A DNA stretch of 64,000 bases from an uncultured Pelagibacteraceae bacterium. GTDB lineage: Bacteria > Pseudomonadota > Alphaproteobacteria > Pelagibacterales > Pelagibacteraceae. A program made the position numbers and the translations under genes. Numbering within the stretch: the first letter of the stretch is position 1; every line of letters begins with the position of its first letter. The stretch lies in the NCBI GenBank assembly GCA_902585045.1, contig CACICB010000001.1, positions 1-64,000 of the forward strand, in the 5' to 3' direction. The notes beneath the pieces are model-generated. The model saw nothing but the letters and a program-made list of their open reading frames with translations, searched no databases and was not told where the DNA came from. Below are positions 32,959 through 42,356 of the stretch, in pieces.

Positions 32959-34166
32959 TATCCTTTAACACTTCCAGCTGTTAAACCGCTTACTAAATAT
33001 TTTTCAAAATATATAAAAATTAAAAGTATTGGTAAAGTAACCACCACAGATCCAGCCATTAGATATTGCCGTGGTGTTTCTGCATCACCAGTTAAATGAT
33101 TTATTGCTCTAGATAATGTAAATGTTTTTGGATTATCCAAAAACATAAGAGAAAATAAAAATTCATTCCAAGCTATCATAAAGACATACAATGATACTGA
33201 AGCAATAGCAGGTAAACTGAGAGGAATTATTATTTTAATAATTATTCCAAACCAATTTTGTCCATCTATAAGTCCCGCCTCTTCAATTTCTTTAGGTATG
33301 CTTTTAAAGTAACCCTGAAGCATATAGATGGCTACTGGTAAAGTGGTAGCTGTGTAAACTATTAGTAGGCCTTCTACAGAATTTCTCAATCCTAGTTGAC
33401 TAAAAACAGTGTATAAAGGAATTACTAATACTATTGCTGGAAACATATAAATTATTAATATTGATGTTGAAAGAAAGGTCTTACCAAAGAAATTTAATCT
33501 TGCAACAGCGTACGCTGCGGGGATAGCAAATAATAAGGTTATTAAAACAGTGCCAACTGATACATACGAGCTTGTAAGAATATATCTACCAAAATCATAT
33601 GTTTTGAAAATGACAAAGTAAGATTTGAATATCTCAAAAATATTTTTTGAAAAATCAATACTTAAATCAATCGGGTTGATTAATAAAGCTGTTTGCGTTT
33701 TAAAGCTAGTAACAAACATAATATAAAATGGAAACAATATAACTAATGCAAAAAATACTATTGCAAATAAAGATAAAAACTCAAACACAATTTTTTCAGA
33801 TATAAAATCCTGATTTAAATATTTTAAATCATATTTTTTCAATTTATTTGTAAAAAATAAAATTAGTAAAAAAATACCTACTGAAAACCACATAGGGGAG
33901 TTTTCGTTCAAAAATATATATAAAATTGTAAATAATAAGGATAATATAAAAATCTTTAAGTAATGATTAAACTTTTTTCCAATAAATAAACAAGTCATAA
34001 CTAATCCGAGTGATAATAATAGATTTAGATTAAAGTTAAGATTTGTAAAACTTAAACCTTGCAAAGTTGCTAATATTTTCCATATACAAATTATTATTGT
34101 AAGAAAAATTGATGATGCAAGTAAAGTTATTATTAAAGATTTAAATTTCATTTGCTTTTTTTCCAA
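32958..34166 (-). CDS. Sugar ABC transporter permease, MalG family, with N-terminal multi-TM extension
   Basis: EEAGLIDGQNWFGIIIKIIIPLSLPAIASV EAA loop; MalG-like core begins only around residue 135. Confidence 0.9.
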   Translation of the reverse strand: MEKKQMKFKSLIITLLASSIFLTIIICIWKILATLQGLSFTNLNFNLNLLLSLGLVMTCLFIGKKFNHYLKIFILSLLFTILYIFLNENSPMWFSVGIFLLILFFTNKLKKYDLKYLNQDFISEKIVFEFLSLFAIVFFALVILFPFYIMFVTSFKTQTALLINPIDLSIDFSKNIFEIFKSYFVIFKTYDFGRYILTSSYVSVGTVLITLLFAIPAAYAVARLNFFGKTFLSTSILIIYMFPAIVLVIPLYTVFSQLGLRNSVEGLLIVYTATTLPVAIYMLQGYFKSIPKEIEEAGLIDGQNWFGIIIKIIIPLSLPAIASVSLYVFMIAWNEFLFSLMFLDNPKTFTLSRAINHLTGDAETPRQYLMAGSVVVTLPILLIFIYFEKYLVSGLTAGSVKG

Positions 34167-35400
34167 TTAATTTAAAATAAACAATCATAAAAGTTATTAA
34201 TAATAATACGATTACTATTGAAACTGCAGAGCCCATGCCAATATTTGATACCGCAAATCCTTGCTGATACACGCTTATTGGTAACGTTAAAGTACCCGAA
34301 GCACCGCCTGTTAATAGAAATATATCTTCAAATTTATTAAAGTTCCAAATAAATCTAATCATGAATAATATTGATAAAATTGCTGTAATTTGTGGAAGAG
34401 TAATATAAAAGAATTTTCTAAATGGTCCTGCACCATCTACATCCGCAGCCTCATAAAGATCCTTTGGAATAGCTTGCAGTCTAGCTAATATAAATAAAAA
34501 AGCTAAAGGAAAATATCGCCAAATCTCAAAAAAAATAACTGTGGTCAATGCTAATCTAAGTTTCAGCTCAAAACCTAAAATGTTAATGATTAAATACTTT
34601 TGTCCAAGTAAATTTATAGGTTTTTCAATGACTCCGTAATTAACGAGAAGAGAGTTTATCGTACCACTATTAGGGTCTAAGAGTAAAGTCCAGGTATAAG
34701 CTAAAGCAACCACAGGTCCTACATAGGGAAAAAGAAGTATACTTCGCATAAAAGTTCTTCCATAAAATTTTTGATTTACAAGTTGGGCAGCGAATATGCC
34801 AAGTAAAATAGCTCCAAGTGTTCCAAAAAAAGTAAAGTAAAAAGTCGTCATTAATAGCTCAACAAAATTGTTATTTATGAAAACATTTTTAAAATTTTTG
34901 AAAGTAAAATCTGTAGTCAATAAAATATTATTTGATTTTCCATTTAAATCAGGCTTATTAGATTTAACGTATTTACTGTTAATAGCATTGTTATTCACTT
35001 CTTTAACAAAAATTTCGAAATTTTCACGATAACCTGCTTCCCAATTTCCAAAAAAACATTTAATTTTTTGTGACTTAAATTCACATCTTTTGTCTAAATT
35101 AACTGGTTCAATATTTTTTGGTAATTTATCTGAAAATTTAACTTCTCTAATATCTTGGATTAAAGAACTATTTCTTAATTTATAGATAATTTTTAATTCA
35201 GAATTGCTATCTTGTATATTTTTTACAATTTTTTTTGCCCTAGGCTCAGGAATTCTTATATCTTTAAGTCCAACTTCTTTGAAACTAATCCAGACGTTTG
35301 CAAAAATTGGAAATAAAATTATTGCAAATACCAAGCATACAGCAGGTAAAAGAAGTGTATATGCAGTCTTTTTTTCTATTTTTGATAATGTGGAACTCAT
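34141..35400 (-). CDS. Sugar ABC transporter permease, MalF family, with periplasmic insertion
   Basis: YEAADVDGAGPFRKFFYITLPQITAI EAA loop; about 110 aa between TM1 and TM2. Confidence 0.9.
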   Translation of the reverse strand: MSSTLSKIEKKTAYTLLLPAVCLVFAIILFPIFANVWISFKEVGLKDIRIPEPRAKKIVKNIQDSNSELKIIYKLRNSSLIQDIREVKFSDKLPKNIEPVNLDKRCEFKSQKIKCFFGNWEAGYRENFEIFVKEVNNNAINSKYVKSNKPDLNGKSNNILLTTDFTFKNFKNVFINNNFVELLMTTFYFTFFGTLGAILLGIFAAQLVNQKFYGRTFMRSILLFPYVGPVVALAYTWTLLLDPNSGTINSLLVNYGVIEKPINLLGQKYLIINILGFELKLRLALTTVIFFEIWRYFPLAFLFILARLQAIPKDLYEAADVDGAGPFRKFFYITLPQITAILSILFMIRFIWNFNKFEDIFLLTGGASGTLTLPISVYQQGFAVSNIGMGSAVSIVIVLLLITFMIVYFKLIGKKANEI

Positions 35401-35402
35401 TC

Positions 35403-35433
35403 AAAAGCGGATAATAACCTATTATCCGCTTTT
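35403..35433 (-). promoter_or_regulatory. Perfect 14-bp hairpin at the substrate-binding-protein/permease junction
   Basis: AAAAGCGGATAATA-ACC-TATTATCCGCTTTT; lies between the SBP stop (35448) and the malF-like start (35400). Confidence 0.85.
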
Positions 35434-35447
35434 AAGAAATAAATTTG

Positions 35448-36770
35448 CTAGAATTTTGCTAATTCTGCGTTAATTTTTTTAACCGCTTCATCAACAGTAA
35501 TCTGGTCATCAATGTATTCTCTTGTAATTCTATTCAAGAATTGAGCATTGATTATTTTTGATGCTCTAGAAAGCTCACCTTCTTTTACACCCCATCTGTT
35601 TGCAGTATCTAAACCAGCAACAATATTATTTATTACATCCGGTGAATAAAGTTCGGTTAATGTTTTTTTTCTATCCACACCGACTGGTAATTTACTCCAA
35701 GCTTTTGTAAACGCAGCAGGATCTGAAGAATTTCCTCTTCTTACAGGAAATTTACCTTCAGGAGCAATCGCCAAAGTACTTGTGTATCCTTCGTCCATTG
35801 AATACTCAACAAACTTTTTTGCTTCGTCTGTATCTGCGTCAGCGGTAATACCAAAATATCTTACATCTGCCCAAGCAGCACCCTTCTTATTGTTAGGTCC
35901 ACTAAAGTTAGTTATGAAACCAGTTTTAGATGCTAGTTCAGTTGATGTTGGATCACTATTGATTGTTGGAGGAGCTGAATCTCTTAGACCAGCTAATTCA
36001 TCCATAATAAATGGTGACCAAATTATCATTGGCGTTTTTCCTGCAAAATAAAGTTCTCTTGATTGTTTCCAGAATAATTCTCCTGGAGGACTAGCCTTAG
36101 CTATGACTTTATAAAACTCTAAAGAGTTTTTAAGAGCTTTACCTTGATTTTTTGTTCCACCCTTTTTAACAAAATTTACTCCATTAGCTAAAAGAACATG
36201 CTCAAGAACTTGACTCATAAAGTTTTCGTCAGTTTTGGTCGCAGCTACAAATCCAAACATATCTCCGCTTGAAAGAATTTTTACAGCTTTTGTTATATTT
36301 TCGTAATTTGTCGGTGGTTCAAGACCTGCTTGTTTGAATAAGTCTTTTCTATAAACTACCATTTGTGTCCAACCGTCAACTGGCACAGCAGCAATTTTTC
36401 CACCTTTTTTTGCCATGTTCAATGCTCCCGGAGCAAATGTATTTTTTCCTAAACTTTTGACAACATCATTATTAGCATTTACATCGAGTATGCCTGCCTC
36501 TGCCCAAGGTAAAACATATTGAAGTGTATGGTAAATTACATCAGGAAGATTACCTGCAGCTGCAGCTGCTGTAGCTCTAGATCCTAAATCTTTTTCCTCT
36601 ACTGGGATTACTTCAACTTTAATTCCAGTTTTGGACTCAAATGATTTAGCCATTTCCATTTGTTTTTCCATTCTTGCTGGTTGAACTTCAGTAGTCCAAA
36701 AAGTAATATCTGCAAAACTATTAGACGATAGCAAAGTTAAAGCAAAAAATAGACCTATTATTTTTCTCAT
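35448..36770 (-). CDS. Sugar ABC transporter substrate-binding protein
   Basis: Signal peptide, DITFWTTEVQ...SFESKTGIKVEVIPV; strong SD AGGAGG upstream. Confidence 0.92.
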   Translation of the reverse strand: MRKIIGLFFALTLLSSNSFADITFWTTEVQPARMEKQMEMAKSFESKTGIKVEVIPVEEKDLGSRATAAAAAGNLPDVIYHTLQYVLPWAEAGILDVNANNDVVKSLGKNTFAPGALNMAKKGGKIAAVPVDGWTQMVVYRKDLFKQAGLEPPTNYENITKAVKILSSGDMFGFVAATKTDENFMSQVLEHVLLANGVNFVKKGGTKNQGKALKNSLEFYKVIAKASPPGELFWKQSRELYFAGKTPMIIWSPFIMDELAGLRDSAPPTINSDPTSTELASKTGFITNFSGPNNKKGAAWADVRYFGITADADTDEAKKFVEYSMDEGYTSTLAIAPEGKFPVRRGNSSDPAAFTKAWSKLPVGVDRKKTLTELYSPDVINNIVAGLDTANRWGVKEGELSRASKIINAQFLNRITREYIDDQITVDEAVKKINAELAKF

Positions 36771-36889
36771 TTTTCCTCCTATTAATTAATTAAATAATGC
36801 TTTAAGTTTAACAATATGCGAGCAAAATCTAATATGATTAAAATGCATACTAGGTTTGAAAAAACGTTAAAGTTAAAATTTTTTGAATT

Positions 36890-37945
36890 ATGTCTTTTTT
36901 AAAATTTGAAGATATTGATAAATCTTTTGGAGAAAGCAATGTAATTAGTAAATTTAGCCTGGAGGTTGAAAAAGGGAAATTCATAGTTTTGTTAGGACCA
37001 TCTGGGTGTGGAAAATCTACGTTATTAAGAATGATAGCGGGATTGGAAAAAATAGATAATGGGAAAATCCTATTAGAAAATAATCTTCTTAATGATTTAT
37101 TACCCTCCAAAAGACAAATAGCAATGGTTTTTCAATCATACGCTTTGTATCCACACATGAATGTTTTTGAAAATATATCTTTTGGACTAATGAATGAAAA
37201 AATAAAAAAAGATAAGATTAAAGAAAAAGTAATTGAAGCTGCAAAGATACTAAAAATAAAAGAACTCTTAGATAGAAAACCTAAAGAACTTTCTGGTGGT
37301 CAAAGACAAAGGGTTGCAATAGGAAGAGCAATTACAAGAAATCCTAAACTATTTTTATTTGATGAACCACTTTCAAACTTAGATGCAGCACTTAGATCAG
37401 AAATGAGAGTTGAGATTTCAAAACTACACAAAAAATTAAAAAGTAATATTATTTATGTCACTCATGATCAGGTGGAAGCAATGACTTTAGCTGACAAAAT
37501 CGTAATTATGAATAAAGGAAATATCGAACAGTTCGGTACTCCAGAAGATATTTATAATGATCCAAAGAACGTTTTTGTAGCTGAGTTTATTGGAAATCCA
37601 AAAATGAATATTATAAAAATCAAAAAAGAGGATATTGTAAACAAAAATAATTTAAATTTGTTCAATAAAATAATTAAATTTGAAAACTCAAATTTTGATG
37701 AAGATATTTATATTGGAATAAGACCAGAAGATATCTCTTTAGAAAATAAAAGCGAAATAGCTGTTAAAATTACTATTGAACTTATTGAAAACTTAGGATC
37801 AGAAAAGATTATATATACACATTTAAATGGTACTGAAATAAGAATAAAAAGCACCAAAAATATTAAAGATAAAAATATTACAATTTACTTACCAAGAAAT
37901 AAGTTATATTTATTCGATAGCAAAAAAAACAGAATAAAAACATGA
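36890..37945 (+). CDS. Sugar ABC transporter ATP-binding protein (UgpC/MsmX/MalK type)
   Basis: LLGPSGCGKSTLLRMIAGLE, MVFQSYALYPHMNVFENI, LSGGQRQRVAIGRAI, regulatory C-terminus IGIRPEDISL. Confidence 0.95.
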   Translation: MSFLKFEDIDKSFGESNVISKFSLEVEKGKFIVLLGPSGCGKSTLLRMIAGLEKIDNGKILLENNLLNDLLPSKRQIAMVFQSYALYPHMNVFENISFGLMNEKIKKDKIKEKVIEAAKILKIKELLDRKPKELSGGQRQRVAIGRAITRNPKLFLFDEPLSNLDAALRSEMRVEISKLHKKLKSNIIYVTHDQVEAMTLADKIVIMNKGNIEQFGTPEDIYNDPKNVFVAEFIGNPKMNIIKIKKEDIVNKNNLNLFNKIIKFENSNFDEDIYIGIRPEDISLENKSEIAVKITIELIENLGSEKIIYTHLNGTEIRIKSTKNIKDKNITIYLPRNKLYLFDSKKNRIKT

Positions 37946-37973
37946 TACCTATCATGATTTTCTATTTGAGAAT

Positions 37974-38047
37974 GGCCACGTGGCGGAATGGTTACGCAGA
38001 GGATTGCAAATCCTTTTATCCCAGTTCGATTCTGGGCGTGGCCTCCA
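37974..38047 (+). tRNA. tRNA-Cys (anticodon GCA)
   Basis: GGCCACGTGGCGGAATGGTTACGCAGAGGATTGCAAATCCTTTTATCCCAGTTCGATTCTGGGCGTGGCCTCCA. Confidence 0.95.
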
Positions 38048-38095
38048 AAAAAAAAAGTTGTTTTATTACATTAAAGAAAGTATGTTGCCATTTAT

Positions 38096-38171
38096 TCCTC
38101 GGTAGCTCAGTTGGTAGAGCAGTTGACTGTTAATCAATTGGTCGCAGGTTCGAGTCCTGCCCGAGGAGCCA
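38096..38171 (+). tRNA. tRNA-Asn (anticodon GTT)
   Basis: TCCTCGGTAGCTCAGTTGGTAGAGCAGTTGACTGTTAATCAATTGGTCGCAGGTTCGAGTCCTGCCCGAGGAGCCA. Confidence 0.95.
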
Positions 38172-38172
38172 A

Positions 38173-38538
38173 TTATCCTGCTTTTTCAAATTTAGAAGTA
38201 TTATTTAAAATCTGCAAAATTTTTTCTTTTTGAGTTTTAGATAACGAGGCAAAAGTCCTACTTAAAAAAGAATAATTTAAATCGTCATTAGTCTCTTCAT
38301 TTGCAATTACATCTTTAAATTCTTTAAAATCTTCAAAAAAATATATAATCGGAACTTTCAAAAACTGTGATAATTGCATTAATCTGTTAGAGCTTACACC
38401 GTTAGTGCCTTTCTCATATTTTTGAATTTGTTGGAAAGTAACGTTTATTGCTTGAGCAACCTTTGTTTGAGTTAGTCCTAAAGATAATCTTCGCATTCTT
38501 AATTTTTTGCCTAAGTGAATATTGAAATTATCTTCCAT
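38173..38538 (-). CDS. XRE-family HTH transcriptional regulator
   Basis: GKKLRMRRLSLGLTQTKVAQAINVTFQQIQKYEKGTNGVSSNRLMQLSQFL. Confidence 0.92.
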   Translation of the reverse strand: MEDNFNIHLGKKLRMRRLSLGLTQTKVAQAINVTFQQIQKYEKGTNGVSSNRLMQLSQFLKVPIIYFFEDFKEFKDVIANEETNDDLNYSFLSRTFASLSKTQKEKILQILNNTSKFEKAG

Positions 38539-38586
38539 ATAACTCCCTAAATTTTTAATTATAAAACCTCAAAATGAACTCTTTGG

Positions 38587-38649
38587 CAATACCAATAATT
38601 TTTTTTTTTGGGGGGTAAGAAATGCAAAAAAAACCTATATTTGGTATTG
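38587..38649. promoter_or_regulatory. Inverted repeat CAATACCAA...TTGGTATTG upstream of the XRE regulator, flanking a T11G6 tract
   Basis: 9-bp perfect arms at 38587-38595 and 38641-38649, with outer CTTTGG/CTAAAG partial symmetry. Confidence 0.55.
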
Positions 38650-38681
38650 ACTAAAGCAAAAAAATAAAGGTTAAAATTTAA

Positions 38682-39366
38682 TTATTTTACTTTTTTTAAC
38701 CTATATTCCCAATAGCCTGTTTTATCAAATGCAGCTTTCACCCAAAGAAAAGTGTCTTCCTCATACCAAATATCAGTATTAAGCTTTTTGTCTTTAGATA
38801 AACTTGGGTCTGAAGAACTAAAATTAAATCTTAAAGTTTTATAAATTTTTTCTCCTATTTTAACATCCTCCTTGCCTTTAAATTCTACTTTTTGTTCTAT
38901 AATTCTACCCGAAACTGCACTAATTTGAGCTTTCTTGCTAACAATCTCATGGTTCCACCAGGTTCCAATAATCATATCTTTGTTTACTTTGCCTTTAAAA
39001 GATGATCCATCGATAAATAAATTTTTATCAATTGGATCTACTGTAATTTTAACAAATTTTTCTTTTTTATTCTGATTGGTTTCTGAGTTAAAGCCTGAAA
39101 AGACGCCGTTTTTGTATTTTTCAACTCCTTTTGCATAATATTTATAAAGATCTACGCCTAGTTTTGTTATTTTAAAACTTACCTCATTATCTATAATTAA
39201 ATCATTCCCTTTTCTCTGAAATTTATAGATATGGTAACCAATAGGTTTGTTGTTTCTGTATAATTCATATTCTAAGTAATTATATTTTGAATAATGATCT
39301 ACATGGGCTTTTATATCCAAAGTTGAAAAGCATATTAAAGCAATTGAAAGTATATATTTTTTCATA
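38682..39366 (-). CDS. Secreted DUF6134-like protein
   Basis: Signal peptide MKKYILSIALICFSTLDIKA; YELYRNNKPIGYHIYKFQRKGNDLIIDNEV, WWNHEI. Start taken at the internal Met with the signal peptide. Confidence 0.65.
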
Positions 39367-39377
39367 TATTTAATGAT

Positions 39378-40373
39378 ATGGAAACTAATTCTATAATCAC
39401 GCAAATTGGGAATACACCATTAGTAAGACTAAAACAAGCCTCAGAATTAACTGGATGTAATATTTATGGAAAGGCTGAATATTTAAATCCAGGTGAGTCA
39501 GTTAAAGATAGAGCAGCACTTTTTATTGTTAATGATGCAATGAAAAGAAATTTGATATCAAGAGGTGGTACTATAGTTGAAGGAACAGCTGGAAATACAG
39601 GAATAGGTTTAGCAGTTGTTTGTAGGGAGTATGGACTAAATTTAAAGATAGTAATACCAAATACTCAATCAATAGAAAAAAAAGAAACTTTAAAAAAGCT
39701 TGGGGCAGAATTAATTGAAGTTGAAGCAGTGCCATATTCAAATCCAAATAATTATATTAAACAATCTAAAAAAATCGCTGAAGATCTAAATGAAAGAAGT
39801 AAAAATGGAGTTTATTGGGCGAATCAATTCGATAACATAATTAATACAGAAGCTCACATTAAAACTACCGCAGAAGAAATATGGAGTCAAACCGCTGGAT
39901 CAGTAGATGGGTTTACTTGCGCAGTTGGTACAGGTGGGACTTTAGCTGGTGTGTCTATAGGATTAAAAAATAAGAATAAAAATATTAAGATTGCTTTATC
40001 TGATCCCATGGGTTCTTCACTATTTTCTCATATTAAGAATAAAAAATTAGAAAGCTCAGGTAGCTCGATAACTGAAGGTATTGGAACTGCTAGAATTACT
40101 AAAAATTTTGAAAAAGCTTTAGTTGATGATGCCTTTCAAACAGACGACATAGAAGCTTTGAATATTGTTTATGATTTAATTGAAAAGCAAAAAATTATAT
40201 TAGGGGGATCTTCAGGTATTAATATTGCTGGTGCAATTAAGCTCGCAAAAAAAATGGGTCCTGGAAAAACTATAGTTACAATACTTTGTGATCATGGGAA
40301 AAGATATGCTAGTAAAATTTTCAATAAAGAATTTTTAAAAAGTAAAAATTTACCAATACCAAAATGGTTATAG
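39378..40373 (+). CDS. cysK: Cysteine synthase
   Basis: [51 protein letters not shown]. Confidence 0.93.
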   Translation: METNSIITQIGNTPLVRLKQASELTGCNIYGKAEYLNPGESVKDRAALFIVNDAMKRNLISRGGTIVEGTAGNTGIGLAVVCREYGLNLKIVIPNTQSIEKKETLKKLGAELIEVEAVPYSNPNNYIKQSKKIAEDLNERSKNGVYWANQFDNIINTEAHIKTTAEEIWSQTAGSVDGFTCAVGTGGTLAGVSIGLKNKNKNIKIALSDPMGSSLFSHIKNKKLESSGSSITEGIGTARITKNFEKALVDDAFQTDDIEALNIVYDLIEKQKIILGGSSGINIAGAIKLAKKMGPGKTIVTILCDHGKRYASKIFNKEFLKSKNLPIPKWL

Positions 40374-41099
40374 TATTTGACTCAGGAATAGTTTAGTACG
40401 TTCTGATTTCGGATTTTCAAAAAACTCTTTTGTTTTTGCTCTCTCAACTATTTTTCCTTCATCCATAAAAATCATATAGTCTGCAACTTCCTTAGCAAAA
40501 CCCATTTCGTGAGTAACTACTATCATGGTCATTCCGCCTTTTGCTAAATCAACCATTACGTCTAAAACTTCTTTAATCATTTCTGGGTCTAATGCGGAAG
40601 TAGGTTCATCAAATAGCATAATTTTTGGTTCCATACAAAGTGCCCTAGCTATCGCTGCTCTTTGTTGCTGGCCTCCTGAGAGTTGACCAGGAAATTTTAA
40701 AGCTTGATCATCTATTTGAACTCTTGTTAAATTTTTCATTGCAACTTCCTCGGCTTCTTTTTTAGGCAATTTTTTTACCCAAATGGGTGCCAAAGTACAG
40801 TTATCTAAAATTGAAAGATGAGGAAATAAATTAAATTGTTGAAATACCATTCCAACTTCAGCTCTTATCTTCTCAATATTTTTTGTATTCTCAGCAAGTT
40901 CTGTGCCATCAACGATAATATTTCCTTCTTGATGTTCCTCTAATCTATTGATGCATCTGATTAAAGTTGATTTTCCCGACCCTGACGGACCACAAATAAC
41001 TATTTTTTCTTGTGGAGCAACTTCAAGATCAATATCTTTTAATACCTGAAATTTATCAAACCATTTGTTAACTTTTTTTAACTCAATTATTTTGCTCAT
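40368..41099 (-). CDS. aapP: General L-amino acid ABC transporter ATP-binding protein
   Basis: [62 protein letters not shown]. Confidence 0.92.
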   Translation of the reverse strand: MSKIIELKKVNKWFDKFQVLKDIDLEVAPQEKIVICGPSGSGKSTLIRCINRLEEHQEGNIIVDGTELAENTKNIEKIRAEVGMVFQQFNLFPHLSILDNCTLAPIWVKKLPKKEAEEVAMKNLTRVQIDDQALKFPGQLSGGQQQRAAIARALCMEPKIMLFDEPTSALDPEMIKEVLDVMVDLAKGGMTMIVVTHEMGFAKEVADYMIFMDEGKIVERAKTKEFFENPKSERTKLFLSQIL

Positions 41100-42356
41100 T
41101 TATCTCTCAGTGCTTAACTTTTTTTCTAAATTTTGACTGTATCTACTCATTGCATAACATATTATCCAAAAAACTAAACCAGCAAATACATATCCTTCCA
41201 TGGCCATACCTAACCACTTCGGATTAGTCTTAGCTAAACCTATCATACCTGCTAATTCCATCAACCCTACTACAAAAATTAATGGTGTATCTTTTACTAA
41301 GGCTAACAGTGTATTAGCTATTCCAGGTATTACTAATTTAAGAGCTTGAGGCAATATAATAAGTACATTCATTCTCCAATATCCCATACCTAAAGACTTA
41401 GCAGCCTCATATTGACCTTTTGGTAAAGCTTGTAATCCTCCTCTAACGACTTCTGCCATGTAAGCAGCTTCAAACAATGTGATAGCTATTAAAACTCTAA
41501 TTAGCTTATCAATAAAAGTACCATCTGGTAAAAACATAGGAAACATTACAGCTGCCATGAATAAAACTGTAATTAAAGGCACACCTCTCCAAAGTTCTAT
41601 AAAACCAATCGAAATATATCTGATAGCTGGCAATGAAGATCGCCTACCTAATGCTAAAAGTACACCTATTGGAAAACAAAAAAGGATAGCAAATGCAGAA
41701 ATAATAAAAGTTAATGAAAGGCCTCCCCACGCAGCGGTCTCAACATATACTAACCCGAAGCTTCCGCCTGAAAGTAACTTAATACCAATGAAAGGATAAA
41801 CAAAGAGTAAAAAGATTATAAAATATTTTTTAATTTTTTGAGGCACAAAAAAAGCTATTCCTACCAAAGCAAATAATAATATAAAGGCGCTATTAACTCT
41901 CCATTGCTCTACATCAGGATAAAGCCCGTACATCAGTCTGTTAAACCATACTTTTATAAATACCCAACAAGCTCCATTGCCAGTACAATCATCTTTTGAA
42001 GAACCTGCAAAATTAGCCTCTAAAATTAGCCAATTCATTAAAGGTGAAATTGCCTTGATTATTATGAATAATATTAAAAGAGTTAAAAAAGCATTAAAAT
42101 TACTTGAGTTAATGTTTTTATTTAATTTATCTAAAAATTTAATACCACTAAACTCTATTCTAATTAGATAAAAACCGATGTAGCCTAATAATAATGGAGC
42201 GATGTAACTTAATGTTTGAGGCAAAAAACCCGTAATGTTTTGATTTAAAAAAGTATTTGTCAAAACGTCTAAAAAGGCAAAAATGACAAAAATACTTCCT
42301 AAAGGTAAAAAAGTATTTATTTTTTCTTTTGTTGGTTTTAAATTAGTCAATATCAT
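41100..42356 (-). CDS. aapM: General L-amino acid ABC transporter permease
   Basis: IELWRGVPLITVLFMAAVMFPMFLP, EVVRGGLQALPKGQYEAAKSLG. Confidence 0.9.
   Translation of the reverse strand: MILTNLKPTKEKINTFLPLGSIFVIFAFLDVLTNTFLNQNITGFLPQTLSYIAPLLLGYIGFYLIRIEFSGIKFLDKLNKNINSSNFNAFLTLLILFIIIKAISPLMNWLILEANFAGSSKDDCTGNGACWVFIKVWFNRLMYGLYPDVEQWRVNSAFILLFALVGIAFFVPQKIKKYFIIFLLFVYPFIGIKLLSGGSFGLVYVETAAWGGLSLTFIISAFAILFCFPIGVLLALGRRSSLPAIRYISIGFIELWRGVPLITVLFMAAVMFPMFLPDGTFIDKLIRVLIAITLFEAAYMAEVVRGGLQALPKGQYEAAKSLGMGYWRMNVLIILPQALKLVIPGIANTLLALVKDTPLIFVVGLMELAGMIGLAKTNPKWLGMAMEGYVFAGLVFWIICYAMSRYSQNLEKKLSTER

Noticed and set aside
36850-37110. 86-aa minus-strand ORF upstream of the sugar SBP
   Set aside because: Antisense to the Walker A region of the divergent ABC ATPase gene.
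37942-38133. 63-aa plus-strand ORF after the ABC ATPase
   Set aside because: Covers tRNA-Cys and part of tRNA-Asn; not a plausible CDS.
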